Shown here: in pieces, positions 44,705-55,468 of the stretch | How positions within the stretch are numbered: position 1 is the stretch's first letter | How the letters are laid out: every line of letters starts with the position of its first letter | Origin: Rossellomorea vietnamensis | Lineage (GTDB): Bacteria; Bacillota; Bacilli; Bacillales; Bacillaceae_B | Reading direction: 5' to 3' | DNA length: 64,000 nucleotides | Assembly (NCBI RefSeq): GCF_001305855.1 | Contig: NZ_LIXZ01000002.1 | Location: 62,001-126,000, forward strand | Translations under genes and position numbers: made by a program | Notes under the pieces: model-generated | Database searches by the model: none | The model's input: the letters and a program-made list of their open reading frames with translations, nothing else | Told to the model about the DNA's origin: nothing

Positions 44705-47356
44705 TTAAACCGATTTAAGCTCTTCGATTCTCGCTTTCACAGTCGCTTGTTTCTCTAAATAATCTTTTTCTTTCTCTTTTTCCTCGTCCACTACTTTCTG
44801 AGGGGCTTTGCTTACAAATTTCTCATTGTTAAGCTTGCCTTGGACACGGGATACTTCCTTCGTCCATTTATCCAGTTCTTTTTGAAGACGTGCGATTTCT
44901 TCTTCGATATTGATCAGTCCTTCTAATGGAAGGTACAGATCCACGCCTGTCACGACTGCCGTCATCGCTTTTTCCGGTGCTTCTAAATCCGTTCCCATCT
45001 CAAGCTTTTCCGGATTACAGAATTTCTCGATATATGATTGATTCTTTTCGATGATCGTCAGGGTGTGTGCATCTTTGGCTTTCAGCATCAGGTTGATTTG
45101 TTTACTCATCGGCGTGTTCACCTCGGCACGAACATTCCGTACGGCACGGATGATATCAACCAGAAGCTTCATCTCTTCCGCTGCCGCTTGATCTGTCAGC
45201 TTATCGTCAACCGTCGGCCATGTTGCTACAGTGATCGATTCGCCTTGATGCGGCAAGTTCTGCCATATTTCCTCGGTAATAAACGGCATGAACGGGTGCA
45301 GTAGTCTCATGGTGTTGTCGAGAACATATGCAAGGATCGAACGGGTCGTTTTCTTCGCAGCTTCGTCTTCACCGTATAGAGGCAGTTTCGCCATTTCAAT
45401 GTACCAATCACAGAAATCATCCCAGATAAAGTTGTATAGTAAGCGTCCAACTTCACCGAATTCATAACGATCTGCCAGGCGCGTCACCGTTTCAATCGTT
45501 TCATTTAATCGGGTGAGGATCCATTTATCCGCTACGGATTTTTCACCTGATAAATCGATTTCATCATATGTCATGCCATCCATGTTCATCAGTGCGAAAC
45601 GGGATGCGTTCCAGATCTTGTTCGCAAAGTTCCAAACCGACTCAACCTTTTCAAATGAGAAGCGAAGATCCTGCCCTGGTGAGCTTCCTGTTGTCAGGAA
45701 GTAACGAAGGGAATCGGAACCGTATTTTTCGATGACATCCATCGGGTCTACACCGTTTCCTAGTGATTTACTCATCTTACGTCCATCTGCATCACGAACC
45801 AAACCATGAATAAGTACGTCTTTAAATGGTCTTTCACCAGTAAACTCCAACCCTTGGAATATCATTCTGGATACCCAGAATCCGATAATATCGTAACCTG
45901 TCACAAGCGTATTGGTTGGGTAGTAACGCTTAAAGTCCTCTGCGTTCACATCAGGCCAGCCCATCGTTGAGAATGGCCATAGCGCTGAACTAAACCAAGT
46001 ATCTAGTACGTCTTCTTCTTGTGTCCAGTTTTCAATGTCTTCAGGTGCTTCCTTCCCTACGTAAGTCTCACCAGTTTCATTGTGATACCATGCGGGGATT
46101 CTATGACCCCACCATAGCTGACGTGAAATACACCAATCACGCGTGTTTTCCATCCAGCGCAAGTAAGAAGTTTCGAAACGATCAGGAACAAAGTTAATTT
46201 TGTTTTCACCTTCCTGAAGTTTAACCGCTTCTTCAGCCAATGTATCCATCTTAACGAACCATTGAGTGGAAAGATAAGGCTCAACCACTGCCCCGCTACG
46301 CTCCGAATGCCCCACCGAATGCATATGCTCTTCAATCTTGAACAACACACCGGAGTCCTGAAGATCCTTCACAATTTGCTTACGGCAGTCAAAACGGTCC
46401 ATGCCGTTATATTTATCAGCTTTCTCGTTCATCGTACCATCTTCATTCATCACGAGGATGCGTTCAAGATTATGACGGTTCCCGATTTCAAAGTCATTCG
46501 GGTCATGGGCAGGTGTGATTTTCACCGCTCCGGAACCGAACTCCATATCCACATAATCGTCACCGACGATCGGGATCTCACGCCCTACGATTGGGAGGAT
46601 GACTTTCTTCCCGATCAGGTGCTTGTATCGGTCGTCTTCCGGATGTACCGCAACCGCTGTATCTCCCAACATCGTTTCCGGACGGGTTGTCGCGATTTCA
46701 ATGTGGCCGCTTCCATCAGCAAGTGGATATCTCATATGATAAAATGCACCCTGTACATCTTTATGAATAACCTCGATATCGGATAGTGCCGTCTTCGTCG
46801 CAGGATCCCAGTTGATGATATATTCCCCGCGGTAGATCAAGCCTTTATTGTAAAGATCGATGAATACCTTCTGAACAGCATCGGACAGGCCTTCATCAAG
46901 TGTGAAGCGTTCACGGCTGTAATCCAGTCCCAGTCCTACTTTCGCCCATTGCTGGCGGATGTGCTCGGCATATTCTTCTTTCCATTTCCATGTTTCTTCT
47001 ACGAATTTCTCACGACCGAGGTCATAGCGTGAAATTCCCTGGCTGCGAAGTTTTTCGTCTACTTTCGCCTGAGTGGCAATTCCGGCATGGTCCATACCAG
47101 GCAGCCAAAGTACGTCGTACCCTTGCATGCGTTTCATTCTTGTCAGGATGTCCTGTAGCGCTGTGTCCCAGGCATGGCCAAGATGAAGTTTCCCCGTTAC
47201 GTTCGGCGGCGGGATGACGATGGTGTACGGTTCCTTCTCCTTATCGTTTGTCGCTTCGAAGAATTTTCCTTCAAGCCACCATTTGTAACGGCCCTGTTCA
47301 ATGGCATTCGGATCATATTTTGTCGGCATTGATAATTGTTGATCTTGAGTTTCCAT
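44705..47356 (-). CDS. valS: Valyl-tRNA synthetase
   Basis: ValS charges tRNA-Val. The 883-residue class I enzyme has the HIGH-type motif ([16 protein letters not shown]), a large editing domain ([36 protein letters not shown]), the KMSKS motif ([12 protein letters not shown]), the anticodon-binding domain, and a C-terminal coiled coil (about 815-880). The ATG at 47356 has AGGAGG seven bases upstream. A T-box leader precedes it, so expression responds to uncharged tRNA-Val. Confidence 0.97.
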   Translation of the reverse strand: METQDQQLSMPTKYDPNAIEQGRYKWWLEGKFFEATNDKEKEPYTIVIPPPNVTGKLHLGHAWDTALQDILTRMKRMQGYDVLWLPGMDHAGIATQAKVDEKLRSQGISRYDLGREKFVEETWKWKEEYAEHIRQQWAKVGLGLDYSRERFTLDEGLSDAVQKVFIDLYNKGLIYRGEYIINWDPATKTALSDIEVIHKDVQGAFYHMRYPLADGSGHIEIATTRPETMLGDTAVAVHPEDDRYKHLIGKKVILPIVGREIPIVGDDYVDMEFGSGAVKITPAHDPNDFEIGNRHNLERILVMNEDGTMNEKADKYNGMDRFDCRKQIVKDLQDSGVLFKIEEHMHSVGHSERSGAVVEPYLSTQWFVKMDTLAEEAVKLQEGENKINFVPDRFETSYLRWMENTRDWCISRQLWWGHRIPAWYHNETGETYVGKEAPEDIENWTQEEDVLDTWFSSALWPFSTMGWPDVNAEDFKRYYPTNTLVTGYDIIGFWVSRMIFQGLEFTGERPFKDVLIHGLVRDADGRKMSKSLGNGVDPMDVIEKYGSDSLRYFLTTGSSPGQDLRFSFEKVESVWNFANKIWNASRFALMNMDGMTYDEIDLSGEKSVADKWILTRLNETIETVTRLADRYEFGEVGRLLYNFIWDDFCDWYIEMAKLPLYGEDEAAKKTTRSILAYVLDNTMRLLHPFMPFITEEIWQNLPHQGESITVATWPTVDDKLTDQAAAEEMKLLVDIIRAVRNVRAEVNTPMSKQINLMLKAKDAHTLTIIEKNQSYIEKFCNPEKLEMGTDLEAPEKAMTAVVTGVDLYLPLEGLINIEEEIARLQKELDKWTKEVSRVQGKLNNEKFVSKAPQKVVDEEKEKEKDYLEKQATVKARIEELKSV

Positions 47357-47387
47357 GTGATTTCCTCCTATATCGTTCTAAAAAAAA

Positions 47388-47665
47388 ATAAAAAAATCCC
47401 CCGTCCTGTGAAAAGGACGAAGGATTCCATTCGCGGTACCACCTTTTTTCTCAGGAGTAAGAAACCTCCTGAACTCTCGACGATTATAACGGCTTTTAAC
47501 CGGCTTCTACTACTGACATTCATAGAAGCAGCTCTTCAGGCGACCTTCCATTGTCTTAACGTAGAAAATCTCTCAGCAAACGATTTTCCTCTCTGAAAGT
47601 AAGGACCAATGTACTCTTCCTGTTCATTGCTTTTCATGATTATTTATTTACTCATTATAGTATAG
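47388..47665 (-). promoter_or_regulatory. T-box leader (tRNA-Val sensing) of valS
   Basis: On the minus strand the leader contains the T-box core AGGTGGTACCGCG (47432-47444), a downstream terminator stem (ATCCTTCGTCC facing GGACGGGGGAT, then T7 at about 47388-47394), and an upstream stem I with the AGAGAG/GA-rich motifs. A GTC valine codon at 47542-47544 lies in a likely specifier loop (GGAAGGTCGCCTGAAG). A promoter is plausible at TTGACG (47681-47686) with TACTAT (47657-47662), 18-base spacer. Uncharged tRNA-Val would favour antitermination. Confidence 0.92.
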
Positions 47666-47704
47666 GATAAGATAAACTTTCGTCAATCATTATTGGCATT
47701 TTCA

Positions 47705-47733
47705 TTGAAAAATATTCATTTTGCCCATATATA
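47705..47733 (+). promoter_or_regulatory. SigA-type promoter for the small membrane protein gene
   Basis: TTGAAA (47705-47710) and TATATA (47728-47733) with a 17-base spacer, 61 bases before the start codon at 47795. It is divergent from the valS leader promoter. Confidence 0.6.
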
Positions 47734-47794
47734 GGCACCTTTCCATCCCCGATTCATAAGATAAAGTAGTGAATATACCCAGGAAAGTGAGTGG

Positions 47795-47989
47795 ATGATG
47801 ATGAAAAAAATCAACCAGTACACCTTACAGAAATGGATGGGCAACGCCCGATTAATATGTAAGCAATTCATCATACCTTTTACCATCTTTCAAGGCATCC
47901 GCACGATTCTCTTACCAACCACTTTTGATGTTCTTCTGTTAACCCTGTTTATCGGGATCGGCCTTGCCATTTACTTCGATTGGATTTAA
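47795..47989 (+). CDS. Small hydrophobic protein, unknown function
   Basis: A 64-residue product on the strand opposite to its neighbours. It begins MMMKKINQYTLQKWMGNARL and has one strong hydrophobic segment at the C-terminus (about 40-61, FDVLLLTLFIGIGLAIYFDW); a weaker one may lie at 24-38. AGGAAAGTGAG precedes the three consecutive ATG codons. It has a promoter-like sequence upstream and a perfect terminator directly after its stop codon. These features make it a real gene despite its small size. I do not recognise the family; it could be a small membrane protein or a sporulation peptide. Confidence 0.7.
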   Translation: MMMKKINQYTLQKWMGNARLICKQFIIPFTIFQGIRTILLPTTFDVLLLTLFIGIGLAIYFDWI

Positions 47990-47992
47990 TGG

Positions 47993-48027
47993 ACTGACGA
48001 AAGGTGGATTCGTCAGTCCTTTTTTTA
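47993..48027. terminator. Terminator between the small gene and ysxE
   Basis: ACTGACGAA and TTCGTCAGT flank a seven-base loop, followed by CCTTTTTTTA on the plus strand. The T-run is on the plus-strand side, so it mainly ends the small gene; ysxE stops just beyond it. Confidence 0.85.
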
Positions 48028-49053
48028 TTCAGCCTGCTCGGCCTGCTCTTTCTTCTGCTTTTCCATTTCATCCAGTCGCATGACCACATATTCGGTATTT
48101 TTCAGTAACCAGTAGTGACGCTGCAGCTTCTTTAGTGACTTCCGTTCATTCCGCTTATCCTTCGGGGTATGGAAGTATTTTTCCACAACGGAAATGACGG
48201 AGCTCGGATAAGCAAGGTAGCTCATGAACAGGAGCCTCTCTTCATTGCGGACGGTAAAATGCTGAAAATAGGTGGTGAGCCATTCAATACATTCCTCGTA
48301 GTATTTAGGATAGGTCTTCAATGTTCTCGACAAGAACGGGAGGAGATCATGAAATGGGGACGCCATCTTTGAGTTCTCAAAGTTATGAAAATACCCCAAA
48401 CCCCTTTCATCGAATAAAAAATGCTCCGTCGAAACCTTTCCATGGGTGATCACGGTCCTTACCTTTTCAAGCTCCTTCGTGTCCTCATACCATTCATCCA
48501 GCGTTTTACGGGAAAACTTCAACGCTTGTGAAGCGTCCTTGTAATACATGCAATAATGAAACTGAAAAGGGGACATGTAGGTGGTCTTTTCACATGTTTC
48601 CACGTATTCATCGAGGAAAGCCTGCTCTTTATCCCATCTCGATGTCAGCTGCTCATAATGGGATTCTCTCTCTTCCTTATCGATCTTCACTTCATGTGAG
48701 GAAAGAGTATGAAGCCTCGCCAATTCCCTGAACATCTTTTGGTGCTTTTCAAATTGATCTTCTCTTTCCTGGTTCAAGAGCCAGGGCATTACATAATATA
48801 AGGATCCCTGATTCCACACAGCATAGCGGCCATCCAGGGTGGGATAAATCGGTACGATCCGATTATAGCCCCGCTGAAACAGCATTTGTACATTCCGGAC
48901 GAAGTCCACTCCATTTTGGGCTGGAAGCTGTTTGACGGCCAGAGTACCTTTATTTGAGAATACTTTCGAAATCTTTCCGTAGCTTTCAACAAAATGAGGA
49001 TCGACCCCATAAGGTTGCAAGACAGGCTTCAATCCCTCCAGCGTTTCTGCCAT
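48025..49053 (-). CDS. ysxE: YsxE, CotS-family spore coat protein with degenerate kinase motif
   Basis: YsxE is a coat-associated CotS-family protein needed for proper SpoVID-dependent coat encasement in B. subtilis. The 342 residues have the APH-kinase fold, but the catalytic loop reads THGKVSTEHFLF (Asp replaced by Lys) and the DFG-like motif reads FHNFEN (Asp replaced by Asn). It is therefore probably a pseudokinase. The ATG at 49053 has AAGGTG six bases upstream; the GTG at 49062 lies within that site. It follows spoVID, as in B. subtilis. A terminator-like hairpin lies between the two. Confidence 0.9.
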   Translation of the reverse strand: MAETLEGLKPVLQPYGVDPHFVESYGKISKVFSNKGTLAVKQLPAQNGVDFVRNVQMLFQRGYNRIVPIYPTLDGRYAVWNQGSLYYVMPWLLNQEREDQFEKHQKMFRELARLHTLSSHEVKIDKEERESHYEQLTSRWDKEQAFLDEYVETCEKTTYMSPFQFHYCMYYKDASQALKFSRKTLDEWYEDTKELEKVRTVITHGKVSTEHFLFDERGLGYFHNFENSKMASPFHDLLPFLSRTLKTYPKYYEECIEWLTTYFQHFTVRNEERLLFMSYLAYPSSVISVVEKYFHTPKDKRNERKSLKKLQRHYWLLKNTEYVVMRLDEMEKQKKEQAEQAE

Positions 49054-49081
49054 TCCTCTCACCTTCTAAGATTACTTTTCT

Positions 49082-49124
49082 AAAAAAAACGGACCAACTC
49101 CAAAGAATTTGGTGTCAGCCCCGT
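49082..49124 (-). terminator. Terminator between spoVID and ysxE
   Basis: ACGG/CCGT closes an imperfect stem with inner ACACCAAA facing TTTGGAGT, followed by eight T on the minus strand. The space to the ysxE start is too short for a promoter, so ysxE is either expressed by read-through or from a promoter overlapping the hairpin. Confidence 0.78.
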
Positions 49125-49190
49125 CGTTCATCTATAATACATTGACTCATTTCTTTGGTCCTCTGATGGGAGTGACCTTGCTATTTTCCT

Positions 49191-50402
49191 TTATCCCTTG
49201 AAAACGAACTCACTGTTCGGGATATAAAGAACCTGCCCGGCATAAACGTCCTGATTTGCTTCGAGTTGATTCACCCTTAATAGCTGCGGAATGGTCAAAT
49301 CATATTTTTCAGCTATATAATCCAGGTTTTCTCCCTCCTGGACGATGCATACCCGGAGAGTCGCTCCTCTTTCCTCTTCTTTCCGGGCAAAGAAATCAGT
49401 TAATGAAATGGATTCATACTTCTTTTTGCTCTTCGTCTTTTTCTTTTCTTCCTGTTCTTCCTCTTCCATCTCTGCTTCTACGGCTGATGAGGAAGAAGAT
49501 TCTTCCTCATCTATCTCCTGCTCCTTGTATTTCGGTGCAGGAGGCGGCGTATAAGCGGCCTTCGGTTCAGCATGCTGCTCCTCGGACGACTCACTCAGCT
49601 CATGCTGGGGAAGCTGGAATACATTTTCTTTCCGGTAGTCGACTTCCTCATAGGAGGGAGCCGGCTGTGTATCGTATTGAATCTGGACAGGAATTTCATC
49701 TTCCTGTTCAGCCGGTGGAGTCCTTCCCTCCAGATTAAACGGCTGATACTCGTCATCCGCATCCTCTTCTTCCTGGGCTTCTTCAACATAACTCGTGATT
49801 TCTTCTTCCTCATAGTTTTCGTATTCGTACACTTCTTCTCTTTCTTCCTCTTCTTCGGTTTCCACCTCTTCTTCCGCCTCTTCCACTTCTTCAGCTACGG
49901 CACTTGAACGATAAAGGGGCTCAAATTCTTCTTCTCTCTCATATTCTGCTTCAAGAGGAGTGTGAGCCTGCTGTTCACCGTAGATGCCGGTGATGGTCAA
50001 ATCTGCGTTCAGCTTTAAACAGGCATTTTCAGGTACGATGTAGTCAAAGGACTCAACATACACATCAATGTCGCCTAAATTCGCGATTCGATTTTTAGGG
50101 ATCGTGACATCAACCGGGAATCGATGGACAAATTCATATTCACCCTTCTCCCTCTTTTCCACTGTCTGCACGAACTTCCCACCTGCTTCGAACTCATCTT
50201 CCTCTTCTTCTCTAAATGAAGTCGGTAAATACTCACCCGTCAAATCGAGGCTTCCCCTGATAAGTACATACTGCTCTTGTTCTTGTATCGTTATATGAGG
50301 ATCTAAGGAGATAGATAGCAATTCTTCAACTTCCTGTCCTTTTTTGAACCAAATTGATTCTTCCAAAGAAAATCGTAAACACGATTGTTGTTCTTGTGAC
50401 AA
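49191..50402 (-). CDS. spoVID: SpoVID, spore coat encasement protein with C-terminal LysM
   Basis: SpoVID recruits SafA and other coat proteins around the forespore. The 403-residue protein has a beta-rich N-terminal region (about 1-150), a long Glu-rich middle part (about 155-340), and a C-terminal LysM domain (about 350-398, LRVCIVQEGENLDYIAEKYDLTIPQLLRVN), which binds the forespore surface in B. subtilis. The start is TTG at 50402, eight bases after AAAGGAGG. Its partner SafA is at the other end of this window. It is a shorter homologue than that of B. subtilis (about 575 residues), mainly in the acidic linker. Confidence 0.92.
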   Translation of the reverse strand: MSQEQQSCLRFSLEESIWFKKGQEVEELLSISLDPHITIQEQEQYVLIRGSLDLTGEYLPTSFREEEEDEFEAGGKFVQTVEKREKGEYEFVHRFPVDVTIPKNRIANLGDIDVYVESFDYIVPENACLKLNADLTITGIYGEQQAHTPLEAEYEREEEFEPLYRSSAVAEEVEEAEEEVETEEEEEREEVYEYENYEEEEITSYVEEAQEEEDADDEYQPFNLEGRTPPAEQEDEIPVQIQYDTQPAPSYEEVDYRKENVFQLPQHELSESSEEQHAEPKAAYTPPPAPKYKEQEIDEEESSSSSAVEAEMEEEEQEEKKKTKSKKKYESISLTDFFARKEEERGATLRVCIVQEGENLDYIAEKYDLTIPQLLRVNQLEANQDVYAGQVLYIPNSEFVFKG

Positions 50403-50501
50403 AGAAAATTCCTCCTTTCAAGTTCCAAACAAAGAAATAGTAAACAATGCCATTATCACTTTATGAAACGGAAAGGAGGAATATGATAGGAAAACGAATA
50501 T

Positions 50502-50535
50502 AAATAGCCGATCCTAAAAAAAGGATCGGCTATCA
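50502..50535 (-). terminator. Terminator after hemL
   Basis: ATAGCCGATCCT and AGGATCGGCTAT form a 12-bp stem. It ends the hemAXCDBL operon; a T-rich loop and ATTTATATT follow on the minus strand. It lies directly downstream of hemL. Confidence 0.8.
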
Positions 50536-50538
50536 TTA

Positions 50539-51831
50539 TTACTTTTTGCTGATTTTCTCAAACGCTTTTTCAGCTGCCTGAAGGGTCTTTTCGATATCGT
50601 CATCCGTATGGGCTGTCGATAAGAATAGTCCTTCAAATTGAGAAGGTGGCAGGAATACCCCTTCATGAGCCATTTCCCGGTAGTAGTCGGCAAACATCTC
50701 AAGATCCGATGACTTGGCACCTTCGTAGTTCGATACTTCTTCGTTTGTGAAGAAGATCCCGATCATGGAGCCTGCACGGTTGATTCTGTGAGGAATGTTG
50801 TATTTTTCCGCGGCTTTCTTTAAGCCTTCCTCCAGTAGATCTGCTTTACGTGTAAACTCGGTATATGTTTCAGGAGTCAGCTGGCTCAGTGTTTCGTATC
50901 CAGCCGTCATGGCTAACGGGTTACCCGAAAGAGTTCCGGCTTGATAGATCGGACCGCTTGGCGCGATCCTTTCCATGATTTCCGCTTTCCCGCCGTATGC
51001 CCCGACAGGAAGTCCCCCGCCGATGACTTTCCCTAAACATGTTAAGTCAGGCGTCACGTTGTAGAAGCCTTGGGCACAGCCGTAACCGACACGGAAGCCT
51101 GTCATGACTTCATCAAAAATCAGAAGGGCACCGTGGTTTTCCGTTACTTCACGCAAACCTTCCAGGAATCCGGGTTGAGGAGGTACAACGCCCATATTCC
51201 CTGCAACAGGTTCGACGATCACACCGGCTATGTCATCACCGTATTGTTCGAAGGCATAACGGATGCTTTCCAGATCATTGTAAGGCACTGTGATCGTATT
51301 CTTTGCCACTCCTTCAGGAACACCGGGACTGTCCGGTAAACCGAGGGTCGCGACACCGGAGCCCGCTTTAATTAATAAAGAGTCTCCATGACCGTGGTAA
51401 CAGCCTTCGAACTTGATGATCTTATTGCGGCCTGTGTATCCACGGGCTAAACGTAGTGCACTCATCGTCGCTTCTGTACCTGAAGACACCATGCGGACGA
51501 TCTCGATGCTTGGCACCCGGTCAATCACCAGTTGGGCCAGTTTGTTTTCAATTTCTGTAGGAGCACCGAAGCTCGTCCCGTTTTCAGCCACTTTTTTAAT
51601 GGTTTCCACGACCCGGTCATTGCTGTGACCTAGAATAAGCGGACCCCATGACAGGACATAGTCGATGTACTCATTCCCATCGATATCATAGATTTTCGAT
51701 CCTTTTCCTCTTTCCATGAAAATCGGATCCATGTTGACTGATTTGAAAGCACGGACGGGACTGTTCACTCCGCCGGGCATCAGCTTTACTGCTTCCTTGA
51801 ATGCTTGTTTCGATTTCTCATATGAACGCAA
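50539..51831 (-). CDS. hemL: Glutamate-1-semialdehyde 2,1-aminomutase
   Basis: HemL turns glutamate-1-semialdehyde to 5-aminolevulinate with PLP. The 430 residues are very close to B. subtilis Hem[21 protein letters not shown] at the start, [39 protein letters not shown], and the PLP lysine in [20 protein letters not shown] at 51831 is taken as the start, since AAAGGAGG lies eight bases upstream and the product then begins like the B. subtilis protein. Last gene of the heme operon. Confidence 0.96.
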   Translation of the reverse strand: MRSYEKSKQAFKEAVKLMPGGVNSPVRAFKSVNMDPIFMERGKGSKIYDIDGNEYIDYVLSWGPLILGHSNDRVVETIKKVAENGTSFGAPTEIENKLAQLVIDRVPSIEIVRMVSSGTEATMSALRLARGYTGRNKIIKFEGCYHGHGDSLLIKAGSGVATLGLPDSPGVPEGVAKNTITVPYNDLESIRYAFEQYGDDIAGVIVEPVAGNMGVVPPQPGFLEGLREVTENHGALLIFDEVMTGFRVGYGCAQGFYNVTPDLTCLGKVIGGGLPVGAYGGKAEIMERIAPSGPIYQAGTLSGNPLAMTAGYETLSQLTPETYTEFTRKADLLEEGLKKAAEKYNIPHRINRAGSMIGIFFTNEEVSNYEGAKSSDLEMFADYYREMAHEGVFLPPSQFEGLFLSTAHTDDDIEKTLQAAEKAFEKISKK

Positions 51832-51886
51832 TTTCGGTTCCTCCTTTAGTGATCTTTCAGTCATCCTGACAGGAATTCTTCACCAA

Positions 51887-52861
51887 TTAGGATAACCAGT
51901 TTGCTACGTCTTTTGCAAAATACGTAATGATGAGGTCTGCCCCTGCACGTTTCATGCTGGTCAGTTTCTCCATCACGATTTCCTGTTCGTTTACCCATCC
52001 GTTTTGAGCCGCTGCTTTCACCATGCTGTACTCTCCACTTACGTTATAAGCGACAACCGGTGCATTGAAACGGTCTTTCACTTCACGCATGATATCAAGA
52101 TACGAAAGGGCAGGTTTCACGATAAGGAAGTCGGCACCCTCTTCCATATCAGACTGGGCTTCCCTTAATGCTTCCAAGCGATTCGCAGGATCCATTTGAT
52201 ACGTTCTGCGATCTCCGAATTGAGGTGTTGAATGAGCCGCATCACGGAAAGGACCATAGAAGCTTGATGAATATTTCACAGCGTATGACATAATCGGCAC
52301 ATCATGGTAGCCCGCTTCGTCAAGACCGTGGCGAATCGCTGCGACGAACCCATCCATCATGTTGGAAGGGGCGATGATGTCCGCTCCCGCTTCAGCCTGG
52401 CTGACCGCTGTTTTGGCTAACAAATCAAGGGTTTCGTCATTCAGGACTTTCCCATCTTTGACGATTCCACAGTGACCGTGACTTGTATACTGACAAAGAC
52501 ATGTATCGGCAACGACAACGAGGTCCGGATAACGTTCCTTCACAAAACGTGTAGCCTCCTGGACGATCCCGTGGTTATGATAAGCCTGTTTCCCCAACTC
52601 GTCTTTTTCAGCTGGAACACCGAATAAAATGATGGACTTGATCCCAAGTGAAACCACTTCATCCATTTCAGCTTGTAAATTATCCATTGAAATATGATAA
52701 ACACCCGGCATGGACGGAACGACATTCTTGATGTTTTCCCCTTCCACGACAAATAATGGGTAAATGAGATCTTCTTTTCTTAGATGTGTCTCCCGCACGA
52801 GCGCACGCATCGTTTCCGATTGACGTAAGCGGCGGTGACGATTGAATTGCAGGTCTTTCAT
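51887..52861 (-). CDS. hemB: Porphobilinogen synthase (5-aminolevulinate dehydratase)
   Basis: HemB condenses two 5-aminolevulinate molecules to porphobilinogen. The 324-residue protein has the zinc-binding cysteine cluster [13 protein letters not shown], the Schiff-base lysines in [18 protein letters not shown] and [14 protein letters not shown], and the usual C-terminal motifs. The zinc-type cysteine motif suggests a zinc enzyme. It lies 26 bases after hemD. Confidence 0.97.
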   Translation of the reverse strand: MKDLQFNRHRRLRQSETMRALVRETHLRKEDLIYPLFVVEGENIKNVVPSMPGVYHISMDNLQAEMDEVVSLGIKSIILFGVPAEKDELGKQAYHNHGIVQEATRFVKERYPDLVVVADTCLCQYTSHGHCGIVKDGKVLNDETLDLLAKTAVSQAEAGADIIAPSNMMDGFVAAIRHGLDEAGYHDVPIMSYAVKYSSSFYGPFRDAAHSTPQFGDRRTYQMDPANRLEALREAQSDMEEGADFLIVKPALSYLDIMREVKDRFNAPVVAYNVSGEYSMVKAAAQNGWVNEQEIVMEKLTSMKRAGADLIITYFAKDVANWLS

Positions 52862-52887
52862 AGTAAAAGCCTCCTAATGTTTGATAG

Positions 52888-53670
52888 CTAACAGGCAGAG
52901 ATGAAATCTTTCATCTCCTTCACCATTTCATTTACAGTATAAACCCTTGGACAGATATTTACATGTAATCCGTATTGTTCTGCAATGTTTTTTGTGATCG
53001 GTCCGATGCAGGCAATGGGAATGTCCCTGATGTGATCATGCAGAGAATAGTGACGGATGACCTTCATAAAGTGATGGACCGTCGATGAACTCGTGAATGT
53101 AATGATATCCACTTGTTCTTTTTCAATGATTGTTTTCAACTGCACGATGCTTTCCTCTGGAAGTACCGTTTCATAGACGACCCATTCCTGACAGGTGACT
53201 CCTGCTGAGATTAATTCCTTTGCAATCACATTCCTTGCAAGATTCCCTTTTGGGATCAGGACGGGGCCATCAGGCTTCACTTTAGATATGAACTCCTCGG
53301 CGAAGTCATCGCCTGTGAAATTTTCCGGAACAAATGAAATCGGTATTCCGTATTTTTGGCAGTACTGCTCCGTCTTGGTCCCGACGGCAGCAAATTTGCC
53401 GGTATAAGAGGGTAAAGGGATCCCCCGTCTTTCTAATGCTTCCAGGAAGAACTTCACCCCATTTTTACTGGTGAAAATAATCCATTTGTATGTATGCAGG
53501 GTAGAATGAAGCGAAACCTCCAACGGATCTATGTGGGGGTGAAAATGAAGGAGCGGTACCAAAATAGGCACCCCTCCCTCGTCTTCAATGAGGGACCCGG
53601 TTTCACTGGATCCCTCATTGCCACGAGTAATCAAAACCTTTACTTGTTCTAAAGGCCTCTTACCCTTCAT
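52888..53670 (-). CDS. hemD: Uroporphyrinogen-III synthase
   Basis: HemD closes and rearranges hydroxymethylbilane to uroporphyrinogen III. The 260 residues show the weakly conserved two-lobe pattern: VKVLITRGNEGSSETGSLIEDEGG at the start, WIIFTSKNGVKFFLEAL, and DIITFTSSSTVHHFMKV with PIACIGPITKNIAEQYGL near the C-terminus. Identification rests on these and operon position. It starts at the last base of hemC. Confidence 0.93.
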   Translation of the reverse strand: MKGKRPLEQVKVLITRGNEGSSETGSLIEDEGGVPILVPLLHFHPHIDPLEVSLHSTLHTYKWIIFTSKNGVKFFLEALERRGIPLPSYTGKFAAVGTKTEQYCQKYGIPISFVPENFTGDDFAEEFISKVKPDGPVLIPKGNLARNVIAKELISAGVTCQEWVVYETVLPEESIVQLKTIIEKEQVDIITFTSSSTVHHFMKVIRHYSLHDHIRDIPIACIGPITKNIAEQYGLHVNICPRVYTVNEMVKEMKDFISAC

Positions 53671-54602
53671 TATTGATTCAGCTCCTCTTTCACCTGATCA
53701 ATCAAGGCTTTTGCACCTTGCTTCGTTAAACTTTCAGCCACTTTTTCTCCAACTTCTTTCGGATCTTGACCCGTCATGTATTCTTTGTAGATCGTATGAC
53801 CGTCCGGAGAAGCGACAAGTCCGGTCAATGCAACATCACCATTGTCTTTCAGCTCGGCAAATCCCGCTATCGGCACTTGACAGCCACCTTCCATTTTATG
53901 TAGAAAAGCTCGTTCAGCCGTTACGGTAATTGTCGTTTCTTCACACGCGAATTTCTCAAGCAGTTCGAGAACTTCATCGTCATCATTTCTGCACTCGATT
54001 GAAAGGGCACCTTGACCGACTGCCGGCAAGCAAAGGTCCGGATCAAGAAATTCCGTGACGACATCCGACGTCCATCCCATGCGTGATAGTCCCGCCGCTG
54101 CCAGGATAATGGCATCGTAATCTTCATTTTGAAGTTTAGAGAGACGGGTATCGATATTGCCGCGGATCCATTTGATTTCAAGATCGGGTCTCACAGACAG
54201 GATCTGGGCACCTCTCCTGAGACTGCTCGTTCCGACGATCGCTCCACCAGGGAGGTCTTTGAGGGCAACATGATTCTTACTGATAAACGCGTCACGGTGA
54301 TCCTCACGAACCGGGATGCTTCCGATCGTCAGTCCTTCCGGTAAAACCGCCGGCATATCTTTCATACTGTGAACGGCCATGTCGATTTCTTTATCCAGCA
54401 TCGCCTGCTCGATTTCTTTTACAAATAAGCCTTTACCGCCCACTTTGGATAAGGTTACATCCAGGATCTGATCCCCTTTCGTCACAATCTCCTTCACTTC
54501 AAAATCGTAAGAAGGGTCGAGGGACTTCAACTGATCGATCACCCAATTGGTTTGGGTAAGGGCTAATTTACTTCGTCTTGAACCAACAATGATTTTTCTC
54601 AT
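53670..54602 (-). CDS. hemC: Hydroxymethylbilane synthase (porphobilinogen deaminase)
   Basis: HemC joins four porphobilinogens to hydroxymethylbilane. The 310-residue protein has the start [60 protein letters not shown], and the cysteine that carries the dipyrromethane cofactor ([13 protein letters not shown]). The length is normal. It is the third gene of the operon. Confidence 0.97.
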   Translation of the reverse strand: MRKIIVGSRRSKLALTQTNWVIDQLKSLDPSYDFEVKEIVTKGDQILDVTLSKVGGKGLFVKEIEQAMLDKEIDMAVHSMKDMPAVLPEGLTIGSIPVREDHRDAFISKNHVALKDLPGGAIVGTSSLRRGAQILSVRPDLEIKWIRGNIDTRLSKLQNEDYDAIILAAAGLSRMGWTSDVVTEFLDPDLCLPAVGQGALSIECRNDDDEVLELLEKFACEETTITVTAERAFLHKMEGGCQVPIAGFAELKDNGDVALTGLVASPDGHTIYKEYMTGQDPKEVGEKVAESLTKQGAKALIDQVKEELNQ

Positions 54603-54619
54603 AATGACCTCCTGAAAAC

Positions 54620-55453
54620 TTATGAATACCAGAAATGAAATGAAGACAGCCGACTAGCTAAGAAAAAGTTGATTAATATAATCAAGAAGGCTGCAACATT
54701 AAGAAACGCTAATGATTTACCAAAGACATTCTTTTTAATGCGAAGGTATAGATAACTGCTGTATAAAATCAATAGAATGAAAGATCCTATTATCTTTGGA
54801 TCATACCATAGAAATTCCGGAAGCTTGATATATGCCCACTGCAGCCCTAAGATAAGGCTCAACAGAAGCATCGCTACCCCGATGGAATTAGAGATATAGG
54901 ATATCTTCTCAAGCTTGGACAAATCACTGATCCTCCATAATCTCTGCCCCCATTTTTTCTCCTTCAATAATTTAAACTGGAGGAGATAGAGAAGGGAAAA
55001 CACAAAGGAAAGACTGAAGGCCCCGTATGAGAGGATGGCCATCGTAATGTGAATCAGCAACAGTTCGGATACCATCTGCTCCGCCATCGCCTGGGACTCC
55101 ACCTGAACGGGCGCAAATGTATGGATCGCCATGATGATGAATCCGAGTACATTTGTAAAGAAGACAGTGAAATCCACCCTCAGCAATCGGTTGATGATCA
55201 GGGACAGGGTGATGAGGACCCAGGCATAAAAATAAAGTCCCTCAAAGATGGTGAGGACCGGAAACCTGCCTGTATTCATCATGTATAGAAATAAAAAGAT
55301 TGTTTGAAGGACCCAAACAATCGCAAGTAACCAGAAGGCAAACAGGTTCGCCTTCCGGTTTTTGTTTAAGAAATCTATAAAATAAAAGAGAATACTAATA
55401 GCATACAGAACAATCATAAGTTCGTGCAGCCTGGTCATCGTTTGTTCAAACAT
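54620..55453 (-). CDS. hemX: HemX, cytochrome c assembly-like membrane protein
   Basis: HemX is a polytopic protein of the heme operon that lowers HemA levels in B. subtilis; its family resembles CcsA/CcmC-type proteins. The roughly 277-residue product has about eight membrane segments and the [15 protein letters not shown] region. ATG at 55453 fits the GTGAGG ribosome binding site best (nine bases), while ATG at 55459 is only three bases away. The gene begins just after hemA. Confidence 0.9.
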   Translation of the reverse strand: MFEQTMTRLHELMIVLYAISILFYFIDFLNKNRKANLFAFWLLAIVWVLQTIFLFLYMMNTGRFPVLTIFEGLYFYAWVLITLSLIINRLLRVDFTVFFTNVLGFIIMAIHTFAPVQVESQAMAEQMVSELLLIHITMAILSYGAFSLSFVFSLLYLLQFKLLKEKKWGQRLWRISDLSKLEKISYISNSIGVAMLLLSLILGLQWAYIKLPEFLWYDPKIIGSFILLILYSSYLYLRIKKNVFGKSLAFLNVAAFLIILINFFLASRLSSFHFWYS

Positions 55454-55468
55454 CGACATTAACCTCAC

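Noticed and set aside
47336-47596. Plus-strand open frame over the valS leader
   Set aside because: It covers the T-box core and terminator on the other strand; no ribosome binding site.
50471-50503. Mini-frame MIGKRI with a perfect AAAGGAGG site on the plus strand
   Set aside because: Only six codons, lies in the gap between spoVID and hemL, and runs into a terminator; no support beyond the ribosome binding site.
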